Assembly (NCBI GenBank): GCA_913049565.1
Contig: CAJWZG010000073.1
Location: 1-11,226 of the forward strand
Length of the DNA stretch: 11,226 nt
Direction: 5' to 3'
Source of the DNA: an uncultured Gammaproteobacteria bacterium
GTDB taxonomy: Bacteria; Pseudomonadota; Gammaproteobacteria; Pseudomonadales; Azotimanducaceae_A
In this document: positions 1 through 6,426 of the stretch, piece after piece
How positions within the stretch are numbered: the first letter of the stretch is position 1
Layout of the letters: each line of letters opens with the position of its first letter
Position numbers and translations under genes: made by a program
The notes under the pieces: model-generated
Seen by the model: the letters and a program-made list of their open reading frames with translations, nothing else
What the model was told of the DNA's origin: nothing
Databases searched by the model: none

Positions 1-345
1 AAGCTGCACGATAATCGCCCCCTGAAAAAAGGCGTCTTTCACCTACAGACGGACGTGGATCTTCCTGTAGTAACCATGGCAACAAATTCCGGCCTTTTCT
101 GGATGAAGGGTTCTTTCAGAAAAAACCCCGGCATGTTGGAGGTTGAAATCAGTCCGCCTATGGACAAGGGATTGCAGAAAGCTGAATTTATGCAGGATAT
201 ACATAACCGCATTATCCAACGCAGCGATGAACTGATGCACAATTTCCGAAGGAAAATTTCGCGCGAAATTAGTCGAGGTTGCTCCGGGAAGGATATTGGT
301 GACGCGTATGTCATCCTCCTCAAGTTCGTCGCGCAAGCTGGATGA
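1..345 (+). CDS. C-terminal part of a PlsC-like 1-acyl-sn-glycerol-3-phosphate acyltransferase (5' end outside window)
   Basis: The frame is open from base 1 to a TGA at 343-345. The first ~80 codons read like the C-terminal third of a lysophosphatidic-acid acyltransferase: PLKKGVFHLQTD, then PVVTMATNSGLFW, then a proline-glycine turn (RKNPGMLEVEISPPMDKGLQ) and a closing amphipathic helix ending near SDELM (codon at 235-237). This family transfers an acyl chain to lysophosphatidate at the inner membrane during phospholipid synthesis; the catalytic HX4D motif would lie upstream of the window. Family members normally stop shortly after this helix. Here about 35 more codons (241-342) follow, and they lie antisense to a short-chain dehydrogenase remnant, so the native C-terminus may have been replaced. 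The assignment rests on recalled family pattern; the tail is probably not native. Confidence 0.72.
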   Translation, partial: KLHDNRPLKKGVFHLQTDVDLPVVTMATNSGLFWMKGSFRKNPGMLEVEISPPMDKGLQKAEFMQDIHNRIIQRSDELMHNFRRKISREISRGCSGKDIGDAYVILLKFVAQAG

Positions 346-489
346 AATGACGTTAACAGCGTGTTTCGTGGCTCCATAAACTCCAGAGTTGTTGCGCTGA
401 GCGGAAACCGAGGACACGTTCACGATGTGTCCGTCACTGCCGCAGGAACGCATCGCCTTTAGGTTACTTAGAGCATCTGAAGCTTTGTC
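235..489 (-). pseudogene. Remnant of a short-chain dehydrogenase/reductase (SDR), truncated at both ends
   Basis: Read on the minus strand from about 489, the frame gives ASDALSNLKAMRS, then GHIVNVSSVSA (the SDR strand carrying the catalytic serine), then YGATKHAV (the catalytic YxxxK pair), then RVTNILPGATSTNFARNFP (the PG loop after the active site). The N-terminal half, including the TGxxxGxG nucleotide-binding motif and NNAG, is absent because a stop codon (TAA, 490-492) closes the frame upstream. On the C-terminal side the SDR-like sequence fades near 225-245, exactly where the opposite-strand acyltransferase sequence begins. The frame stays open to 43, but that part does not read like SDR. 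I see about 75 of the usual ~250 residues, so this cannot be a working enzyme. There is no convincing start codon with a ribosome site. Confidence 0.68.
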
Positions 490-623
490 TTATGACCATC
501 ACCTACCAAGGCCAAGTATCGAAGTGAAACACATCATCACAGGTTTGCTTTTGACGCTGATAGATACTGTTGGCTGGGGCAGGCGTGGTGGCGTTTAGGA
601 GAGACGAAAAGTAGATGTGAAGC
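490..623. other. Intergenic stretch between the SDR remnant and the TetR gene
   Basis: No coding pattern, strong terminator or repeat was recognised in these 134 bases. It lies just downstream of the minus-strand regulator gene and may hold the missing part of the decayed SDR in unrecognisable form, but nothing in the sequence supports that directly. Confidence 0.4.
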
Positions 624-1274
624 TTAAGAAGCTGGATGCTGGGTTGGTTTTAGCGACTGGAAATTAGTTAGTAAGCCCCTGGTAAAGATGCTTACAAAGG
701 TTCTTAGTAGTTCTTTCTTTTCGCTCGCGCCTGTGTCGGCATATAAAATCGCGCTAGCCGCCAAGTAAATCGTGCTCGAGAGCGCGCCTAGGTCAGGCCA
801 ATCAAGATTAGGAAACGAGTACTCAAGTGTTGGCTCTTTTTCAAGGATCTCAAAGACTAGCTTTTGAAAGGGCATCATTTGATCCCGCTCTTTTGCCATG
901 ACTTGCGAACGCCGCCATATTTCGAAATAGAAAAATGATCGCTGAAGCTCGGAGACTTCAAACCACGCCTTTTGTTGAGCCTCGAAGACCATCAACAGCT
1001 TTTCTTGTAAAGAGGCACCCGGCGGAACTTCACGGAGCGCATTTTTCGACTTATCACGAACCGACAATGTTATGCCGTCAACAGCGGCATCGAAAAGTTC
1101 ATCTTTACTACTAAAGTAGGTGTATAGCGTTGCCCTAGAAACGTTTGCTGCCTTGGCTACATCCTTCATCGAGACGCCATCACGCCCGAGAGTAAGAAAT
1201 TGCTCGGCTGCTGCCCCTATCAACTTTTGACGACGTTTATCTCGCGATATCACCATCTTTGTGAAAAACCGCAT
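624..1274 (-). CDS. TetR/AcrR-family transcriptional regulator
   Basis: A 216-residue protein with the standard TetR layout. An N-terminal helix (RDKRRQKLIGAAAEQFLTLG, residues 11-30) leads into the DNA-binding helix-turn-helix GVSMKDVAKAANVSRATLYTYF at about residues 33-54, followed by SSKDELFDAAV. The remaining ~145 residues are helical and variable, as expected for the ligand-binding and dimerisation domain. Length is typical for the family. The ligand cannot be read from sequence. Two starts are possible: ATG at 1274 and ATG at 1256 (residue 7); neither has a strong Shine-Dalgarno sequence, and the shorter form fits the usual short N-terminus at least as well. It stands alone on its strand. 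The nearest plausible targets are itself, through the dyad at 1311-1331, or the degraded SDR. Confidence 0.9.
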   Translation of the reverse strand: MRFFTKMVISRDKRRQKLIGAAAEQFLTLGRDGVSMKDVAKAANVSRATLYTYFSSKDELFDAAVDGITLSVRDKSKNALREVPPGASLQEKLLMVFEAQQKAWFEVSELQRSFFYFEIWRRSQVMAKERDQMMPFQKLVFEILEKEPTLEYSFPNLDWPDLGALSSTIYLAASAILYADTGASEKKELLRTFVSIFTRGLLTNFQSLKPTQHPAS

Positions 1275-1510
1275 CTCGAGAACGAAACTCTCACGATGGA
1301 ACTTCTACACATCCTTGTACCCTCTAAGGATTGATTTTTTTAGACTCAGAGCCCCAAGTGCCTAATCGCATAGAGCCTTTTTTTTGACGCATAGGCTGCA
1401 GGTCAAACCCTAATAAAGTCCTGCCTCTGCCAGATATGATACGCGACCATTGTGGCAATTGCTGCAACACCGGAGTGGTTGCTGTGGCAATCTATAGCTT
1501 TACAACCCGC
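1275..1510. other. Gene-free region upstream of the TetR gene
   Basis: No open frame with recognisable protein pattern was found. Besides the dyad at 1311-1331 it contains two T-rich runs (about 1334-1341 and 1378-1385) and a small repeat in which TGTGGCAAT occurs at 1451-1459 and again at 1483-1491, flanking a GCAAC/GTTGC dyad. These may be regulatory or incidental. The stretch runs directly into the first copy of the intergenic repeat. Confidence 0.4.
1311..1331. promoter_or_regulatory. Inverted repeat upstream of the TetR gene, candidate autoregulatory operator
   Basis: Arms ATCCTT (1311-1316) and AAGGAT (1326-1331) are perfect complements separated by 9 bases, centred about 47 bases upstream of the regulator's ATG. 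TetR-family proteins commonly bind such dyads over their own promoters. I did not find a clear -35/-10 pair beside it, so the operator role is inference from position and symmetry. Confidence 0.3.
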
Positions 1511-1714
1511 CTCGAGCACTCAAAAGCTAACAAGAGATACACCCCCAAGACCGTCCTGCTTCAGCACTCTTGAGTCTCACTGGTGAACACTTGAGGCTGT
1601 ATAGCTTGTGAGGATCCAGTAATTCTTTTTAACATCCATCTCCAATGTATCTAGCGTCCACCTAAAGCCACAGCTACAGATGCATAGCTAGTGCATCTCC
1701 GTTGCCTTAAAACA
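1511..1714. repeat. Intergenic repeat, copy A (full-length, diverged)
   Basis: This ~200-base non-coding segment is a diverged direct copy of 2239-2447. Shared landmarks in the same order are AGCACxCAAAAGC followed by AGAGATAxAC near the left end, TGGTGAxxACTTGAG in the middle, then AATGTATCxAGCGTCCACCTA, TAGCTAG and CTCCG followed by a GCCTTxAxAC end. The right-hand ~80 bases are also shared with 3936-4016. Near its right end the arms GATGCA (1679-1684) and TGCATC (1692-1697) form a perfect 6-bp stem around TAGCTAG. No transposase, terminal inverted repeats or target duplication is evident. Confidence 0.7.
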
Positions 1715-1813
1715 GTTTCAACGTGTGTATTTGCTAACGCTACGCAGACATTGCCCCCACGAAACTATCATCTTTGCAGGTTTACCTTGGCTTTCTCGCA
1801 ATAGGAATACGTT

Positions 1814-2209
1814 ATGAATAGACCATCTACTTTTCGGGGCCTCGTGATGGGCACGGTGTATCTGTGGAGACGGATAATGGATGTAAAATTCAACCCGCTT
1901 AAGCACGTAGCGGATCCAAGTCTGCAGTCCTACTTCATGATCGTGCTTTTCACCATATGGAGTATTGCATTTGGTTTCATCGCAACCTATCACCTAGGTT
2001 GGCTCGGCTATGATGCAGTAACGAGCATAGCAGTGCACTTGTCGATCTTGATTCCAATCCTGGTGACTAATGCTGTATTTATTGATGCTGAGAGAGATGG
2101 CGAGCAATGGTTAGCGGAGTGGAACGCAGAGAGAAGCAGATATCGTGTGTTCACGAACCGGTTGAAAACCAACAATTTAGTTCGCTGGAATCCTAACTCA
2201 GAGGCATGA
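1814..2209 (+). CDS. Small two-helix membrane protein of unknown function
   Basis: A 131-residue protein with two hydrophobic segments, at about residues 39-59 (SYFMIVLFTIWSIAFGFIA) and 68-90 (AVTSIAVHLSILIPILVTNAV). They are followed by an acidic/aromatic tail (DAERDGEQWLAEWNAE) and a basic C-terminus. The pattern NPLKHVADPSLQ just before the first helix looks like a conserved motif of an uncharacterised family, but I cannot name the family. Two starts are plausible: ATG 1814, with AGGA seven bases upstream, and ATG 1877 (residue 22), with GGAG seven bases upstream. The second would begin just before the conserved motif and may be the true start. It is monocistronic and bracketed by copies A and B of the intergenic repeat, an arrangement that suggests it may have moved or duplicated with them. 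Confidence 0.72.
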   Translation: MNRPSTFRGLVMGTVYLWRRIMDVKFNPLKHVADPSLQSYFMIVLFTIWSIAFGFIATYHLGWLGYDAVTSIAVHLSILIPILVTNAVFIDAERDGEQWLAEWNAERSRYRVFTNRLKTNNLVRWNPNSEA

Positions 2210-2238
2210 ACCTTTGAGACTAAGATCTGTGAGGCAGC

Positions 2239-2447
2239 TTCAAGCACACAAAAGCCCGCTAGAGATAAACCTTAGAAGGTCACTGTTAAGTGTCTCAGGT
2301 GCACTGTTAAGCCTAAGTGGTGAGGACTTGAGTCTGGATGGCTTGTGTGAGATTTGGTGACTCCTTTCTTTCAAAGCCACCTTTAATGTATCCAGCGTCC
2401 ACCTACAGTTACTGATGTGTAGCTAGAGCCTCCGCGGCCTTTAGACG
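2239..2447. repeat. Intergenic repeat, copy B (full-length)
   Basis: The segment begins 29 bases after the membrane-protein stop codon and matches copy A along its whole length with substitutions and small indels. Its right-hand portion, from 2371, matches copy C closely: by eye about 57 of 67 aligned bases are identical, counting from CAAAGCCACC through TAGCTAG to CTCC. It contains an internal duplication of CACTGTTAAG (2281-2290 and 2302-2311). Its orientation is the same as copies A and C. Confidence 0.72.
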
Positions 2448-2598
2448 TTCTCCGGGCGCACAAGTCACCCAGCGCCAACCGAAGTTGCTCATAACGAATC
2501 AGCATTTGCGCTTCAGTCTTCTGCAAAGCAAAAAATCAACAGAGTCCAGCCCGCTTGCTTATAAACCGACCGATTTCTTCTCGATTCAAGGCTGAAAT
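2448..2598. other. Downstream flank of the saccharopine-dehydrogenase-like gene
   Basis: No gene, repeat or convincing terminator was seen in these 151 bases. With repeat copy B it makes up the ~390-base gene-free gap between the small membrane protein and the convergent oxidoreductase. Confidence 0.4.
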
Positions 2599-3789
2599 TT
2601 ACCAAGATCGAGAAAATCGTATATTGTCTTCCAAAGTGCTTGACGATAACCGGCCTATTTTCTCGAGTTGCGAAAAGACTTCCCTTAGAAAGTTTAGAGG
2701 TTCTATATGACCAGCCTCAGGAGAAAATACCCCCGTTTTTTTAATACAACCATCTGACAAAAGTTTTGCACCACAGGCTAGAGGTATGCCTGTTGCCTCA
2801 CCCATACTTAGGCCCGTCTCTCCATCGCTTTCAACCGCTTCACCAACCCAAGCAACACCAGCGATAGCCGGTTCCGCACCTTTAGTTCCAATAGCCATCC
2901 CGTACATTGCCGGAGGGGAGTCAAGGCTTCTCTTTTCGTTGCCGGCAGCTCTTTGGCCCTCAAACCAAGTCAGCAGCGCGGCCGCCCGAGGGCGACGAAC
3001 AAGACCCCGATTCACCATGCCTAGGATCCCTTTGAGAAGTAAAGAATCGATGTCACCCCCGTGCGCGAGGTTAATTGACTCTTGCAACTGCGGATAATTG
3101 TGAGGGAACGTTACTGCCTCTGGGTGGCCGAAAATATAGCCTTGAAAAGGCGTTATCCCTGGATAGCGAACTAACACAGGCGCCATAGGCTGAGTTAGCT
3201 CAAAGGCTGCTTTTCGGAAGATCCTTACCTTGCCCGTCATCTGCTCGATACCATGTAACATTGCTGCGTTCACACCAGCTTGGGAAGACTCACCCTCTGG
3301 CGTTGCGCCGCCAAGGTCCCAGCCGGTATAAATGGTGGAGCTCGAATCAAGCTCCTCCATCGCGAGTAATGCCAACATATTCGATATCCCCGGACTGGCA
3401 CCCAATCCCAATATGGCAGATACGTCAGCGTCTTTGGCTTGCTGATCTAGCTTTAGCATCTCTACTGTGGGCTCCCAATCGTCGCAAATATCCAAATAGT
3501 GGCAACCTGCTTTAATTGCGGTTTGCAATATCGGCATCGCATAATGATAAAAAGGTCCACAAGTGTTCATAACCAAATCCGCACTCGCCATTGCACTTTG
3601 CAACGCTGCAACGTCATTGACGTCTAGACCTATTGCACTGACTTTGTCATTAAGTTGGGCTGCGAACTCTTGCGCGCCGGCCTCATCCAGGTCCGCAACT
3701 ACGATCTGTTCCACGTTATCGAAATGCTGGGCCGCTTTTACGGCGAACCTCCCCACGCCACCGCTGCCGCCAATCGCAAGGATTCTCAT
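2599..3789 (-). CDS. Saccharopine dehydrogenase-like NAD(P)-binding oxidoreductase
   Basis: A 396-residue protein. The N-terminus MRILAIGGSGGVGRFA is a Rossmann dinucleotide-binding loop (GGSGGVG, residues 7-13). It is followed by a second strand ending in IVVADLDE, where the acidic residues normally contact the adenosine ribose. Further saccharopine-dehydrogenase-like signatures are NTCGPFYHYAMPIL (75-88), AGCHYLDICDDWE (94-106) and GLGASPGISNML (128-139). The remainder is the alpha/beta substrate domain. Length agrees with the family. The start is well supported: ATG at 3789 has GAGG a few bases upstream. Real lysine-pathway saccharopine dehydrogenases are a small part of this superfamily; most relatives have unknown substrates, and I cannot infer this one's. 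It is a single gene flanked by repeat copies B and C, without pathway partners. Confidence 0.85.
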   Translation of the reverse strand: MRILAIGGSGGVGRFAVKAAQHFDNVEQIVVADLDEAGAQEFAAQLNDKVSAIGLDVNDVAALQSAMASADLVMNTCGPFYHYAMPILQTAIKAGCHYLDICDDWEPTVEMLKLDQQAKDADVSAILGLGASPGISNMLALLAMEELDSSSTIYTGWDLGGATPEGESSQAGVNAAMLHGIEQMTGKVRIFRKAAFELTQPMAPVLVRYPGITPFQGYIFGHPEAVTFPHNYPQLQESINLAHGGDIDSLLLKGILGMVNRGLVRRPRAAALLTWFEGQRAAGNEKRSLDSPPAMYGMAIGTKGAEPAIAGVAWVGEAVESDGETGLSMGEATGIPLACGAKLLSDGCIKKTGVFSPEAGHIEPLNFLREVFSQLEKIGRLSSSTLEDNIRFSRSW

Positions 3790-3935
3790 ACGGTCCCTCT
3801 GTCTCTAAAGATGAATTGACTTCGTAATAACTCAATAAAGGATTATGCAGCGGATTAGCAAGAAACTATACGGACCTAGAAAATGCCGGTAAGCGTGAAA
3901 CAAAACGCAGCACGGACTCAATGCCAGCCCAAATT

Positions 3936-4016
3936 TTCTAAAGCCACCTCTAATGTACCCAGCGTCTACCTACAGCTACTGCTGTATAGCTAGAGGCTCC
4001 CCGGGTACCTAAAAAC
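3936..4016. repeat. Intergenic repeat, copy C (right-hand portion only), with hairpin
   Basis: This ~80-base copy matches the right part of copies A and B: AAAGCCACCTCTAATGTA, then AGCGTCTACCTACAG, then TAGCTAG and CTCC. It can fold into a nested hairpin: AGC (3961-3963) with GCT (3996-3998), TCTA (3965-3968) with TAGA (3991-3994), and TACAGC (3971-3976) with GCTGTA (3981-3986) around the loop TACT. The inner stem is partly kept in copy B through G-U pairs. It is located in the long gap upstream of the saccharopine-dehydrogenase-like gene. Confidence 0.7.
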
Positions 4017-4040
4017 AACCCCGCCCTTGTATCAGTTAAG

Positions 4041-4059
4041 CGGTAGGTAAAACGGTAGG
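4041..4059. repeat. Tandem CGGTAGG motif pair
   Basis: CGGTAGG occurs at 4041-4047 and 4053-4059, 12 bases apart start to start, within GCGGTAGGTAAAACGGTAGG. On the left lie AAAACAACCCC (about 4012-4022) and on the right GGGGTTTTTGT (about 4057-4067), which are approximate complements. The whole could therefore be a protein-binding site, a recombination-type site or a weak terminator (stem followed by a T run on the plus strand). No integrase is present to support a recombination role. Confidence 0.3.
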
Positions 4060-4370
4060 GGTTTTTGTGCCCTTGACGGCCAAAGAAGACCTTGGAATGC
4101 TAGAGAACACATGAGTTGAAGGCGCTAACGATGCCTACTTAAGGCAGTGAAGGCGGCCCCGGGCACCATAATCTCTCTTGGGAAGCCGCTACCGTCCTTC
4201 GTCTTAGGCAGACAAAACCTAGCGCGCAAGCGTTAATGATTAGGCTCGATCACTATTGGTCCCATCGCAGACTCAAAACCTGCAGTTAAGAGGTTGCGAC
4301 AGATCCCTAAAAACGTTCAAAATCAAGGAGACCTCGCTCCTTCCGACAATAAGTGAAATAAGGTGAAACT
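4060..4370. other. Long 5' region upstream of the secreted-protein gene
   Basis: No gene was recognised in these ~310 bases. Two possible folds were seen. The first pairs GAAGG and CGGC (4149-4156) with GCCG and CCTTC (4185-4200) across a bulge. The second is a perfect 6-bp hairpin AAGGAG/CTCCTT at about 4325-4342, ending roughly 30 bases before the start codon; this second stem would sit in the mRNA leader. No confident -35/-10 promoter was identified. Confidence 0.35.
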
Positions 4371-4928
4371 ATGCAACCATTAATTAAATTTCTCACCGCT
4401 GCTTTGGTACTCAGCGCTAGCAGTACGGCCGTTTCAGCAGACGATGAGGTGATCACAATTGGCGGTGTCGCTATGGAAAATAGTTCCACTAGCGCAGCCT
4501 TTGCTAACGTGAAAAAGAAGCTGGGCAAGTGGGAAGGCCAAATGACGCAAACCCAAACAGGGGAAGTCTTTGACGTTTCTTACGAATGGCGGCTGACCTC
4601 TGGCGGCAACACCATTACGGAAACCATCGTTGAAGACGGAGTGGAAATGCTGTCGACCTACTCCGACCAAAATGGCGAGCTAGTGGTTAAGCACTATTGT
4701 GCACTGGGCACCGAACCGGTATTCAAAGTAAGCGAGGTCTCTGATGCCAGCATAAGTCTTACACTTGACGAAGAAAGCAGTGGCCTGCACAAAGCCCACC
4801 ACAGTTTTGTGACGGATATGAAATGGACCATGGACGATAGCGACCCTAATGCCATGGTTTTCGAAAATTCCGTACTCTTGGATGGTGAAATCACCGTTAA
4901 TCGTGCAGAGCTTCAGCGGAGCATGTAG
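4371..4928 (+). CDS. Small exported protein, probably beta-rich, function unknown
   Basis: A 185-residue protein with a clear signal peptide: positively charged start, hydrophobic core LIKFLTAALVLSASSTA, and an A-x-A-type cleavage site after AVSA (residue 23). The mature ~160 residues begin acidic (DDEVITIGG). They then show alternating strands such as LGKWEGQMTQTQTG, VSYEWRLTSGGNTITETIV and ELVVKHYCALGTEPVF, reminiscent of small lipocalin-like or FABP-like barrels that open with a G-x-W motif; that fold is inference. It has a single mature cysteine, so no disulfide is expected, and it is probably periplasmic. The start is supported by AAGGTG five bases upstream of ATG 4371. The gene stands alone and converges on the Rieske gene, with a strong hairpin between them. 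I do not recognise a named family. Confidence 0.8.
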   Translation: MQPLIKFLTAALVLSASSTAVSADDEVITIGGVAMENSSTSAAFANVKKKLGKWEGQMTQTQTGEVFDVSYEWRLTSGGNTITETIVEDGVEMLSTYSDQNGELVVKHYCALGTEPVFKVSEVSDASISLTLDEESSGLHKAHHSFVTDMKWTMDDSDPNAMVFENSVLLDGEITVNRAELQRSM

Positions 4929-4971
4929 GTTGTAAAACGATCCTTCTGCGGCAAGTGCTATTTGCTCTTCT

Positions 4972-4992
4972 GCCCCGGCAGCCTGCCGGGGC
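4972..4992. terminator. Strong GC-rich hairpin between convergent genes
   Basis: GCCCCGGCA (4972-4980) and TGCCGGGGC (4984-4992) are perfect 9-bp complements with a GCC loop. It lies 43 bases after the secreted-protein stop and 43 bases beyond the Rieske gene stop, the usual place for a bidirectional terminator. It lacks a T run on either strand, so it may act as an mRNA 3'-end stabiliser or a weak terminator rather than a classic Rho-independent one. Confidence 0.5.
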
Positions 4993-5035
4993 GCGACGCG
5001 CTGACGCGGTGGAGATGAAAATCTTTTGATATCTG

Positions 5036-6238
5036 CTATGAACGCTTGGTATTTCTCAGAATCTCCTCTGATACCGCTCTATCTTCCGGCTTAGTCACGT
5101 TACCTTCGAGACTTTCCAATCGCGCCAAATACAACGCTAAATTCTTGTGCAGATGACAGATTGCCGACTCAAACCGACCGAATCGGTAATGGGTATTTGC
5201 GCCAGAACCTATCGCCGTCTGAATATCACTTACTACCTTTGCATCTTCTTTGTCGCCAGAGTCAGATAAAAAAGCCACATCTTTTTTAGCTCGCGCTAGA
5301 GCTTCATCTGAGGGTCCATGGCCATCAACCGCAGGAAGCGTCAGCCGGTAATTGAAATATCGAGTACGCGTTGGCGATTCAGGTTCGGCAAAGTTCACCG
5401 CGTAGTGTTGCGCGAGACGGTTAACCGAAGTGAACGGGAAAACGCGGTTTACCAGTGTGACCATGCGATCAAGAGACAGGTTTTCTCGGGGTGCATCACG
5501 TAATTTTTCAATGCGCCTGAACGGATAGCAGACGCGGGAATTAGGCCCCTGCATTTCAACAACGTTTAAGTTGTCATAGCCATATGGAAAGAAAGATTCC
5601 GGATGCGTGGGCTTGATGTGATAGCCCTCTAGAGTCCCCTCTGCTGTTAGCTTCCAGTTAGTTTCTTCGACCTTTTCATCTGACTCAAAGATCATTTGGT
5701 CATCGGTAAGAAGATCTTGAAGAGATTCCAATGCACCGAGACCAACAGGTTCGTCCTGCGTAACGAACACTAAACCACTTTGGACATCAACCGAGTGCAC
5801 GGGTACCAAACCGTTGCTGCTTTTATCGAGGTCAGGGAAACCGTGTTCATGAGGTACATATTCCAATCTACCATCGAGTCGATAGGCCCAACCGTGGTAG
5901 TTACAGCGAAAAATTTTCGTGCACCCCGTGCCGTCCGCTAATTGCATACCGCGATGACGGCAGGCATTGCGAAAGGCACGGATGGTACCTTGCTCGTCTC
6001 GAACAACAACAATAGGCACGCCAGCCGAATTGCGCGCCACATAGGAGCCTGGCTCCGGTAGCGCCGCAACCGGGCAAAATGGGATTGGCAGTCGCCGCAT
6101 AAGCCGGCGTTCGGCATCAAAGCGTGCTTGTGAAGCATAATTCTCAACAGGCTCGAACCACTCATCATCACCTAGGTCCGTTGTGCCGTTATCGATGTGG
6201 TCAAGTATGTGTTCGAGCAATTCAGCGTCGTTGCGCAT
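5036..6238 (-). CDS. Rieske-type aromatic ring-hydroxylating oxygenase, large (alpha) subunit
   Basis: From ATG 6238 the protein has 400 residues. The Rieske [2Fe-2S] ligands are complete: C93 and H95 in NACRHRG, C112 and H115 in CNYHGW. The catalytic domain follows with NWKLTAEGTLEGYHIKPTH, giving two likely mononuclear-iron ligands, H207 and H212; the third (Asp/Glu) is expected in the C-terminal part, where I cannot assign it firmly. Such enzymes use O2 and electrons from a reductase/ferredoxin to hydroxylate rings or to remove O- or N-methyl groups. Electron-transfer partners and a beta subunit are absent nearby, so they must be supplied from elsewhere. A TTG at 6268 would add 10 residues but is a less likely start. 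It is the last gene of the minus-strand block, 188 bases after the crotonase. The substrate is unknown. Confidence 0.9.
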   Translation of the reverse strand: MRNDAELLEHILDHIDNGTTDLGDDEWFEPVENYASQARFDAERRLMRRLPIPFCPVAALPEPGSYVARNSAGVPIVVVRDEQGTIRAFRNACRHRGMQLADGTGCTKIFRCNYHGWAYRLDGRLEYVPHEHGFPDLDKSSNGLVPVHSVDVQSGLVFVTQDEPVGLGALESLQDLLTDDQMIFESDEKVEETNWKLTAEGTLEGYHIKPTHPESFFPYGYDNLNVVEMQGPNSRVCYPFRRIEKLRDAPRENLSLDRMVTLVNRVFPFTSVNRLAQHYAVNFAEPESPTRTRYFNYRLTLPAVDGHGPSDEALARAKKDVAFLSDSGDKEDAKVVSDIQTAIGSGANTHYRFGRFESAICHLHKNLALYLARLESLEGNVTKPEDRAVSEEILRNTKRS

Positions 6239-6426
6239 GTTAATTAGCCTGATGTTTGTCGTTAACAATTGTTTCTAAGATCGGCAAAAGGCCCGAAGTA
6301 TGATTGTACGCTGCTTCCTGCTTTCTCTCGTCACTCACCGTGCTTGATTGCTATAGTCTTTCTTGCGTGTAAGACGAATGTTTGAGGCTTCGGCAATCAA
6401 CCCGCACAAAGCAGCGCTACACGGTC

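Noticed and set aside
1511..2447. Integron gene cassette with attC sites around the small membrane-protein gene
   Set aside because: The repeats bracket one small gene as a cassette would, but I found no properly placed RYYYAAC and GTTRRRY core sites in all copies, and no integrase is present.
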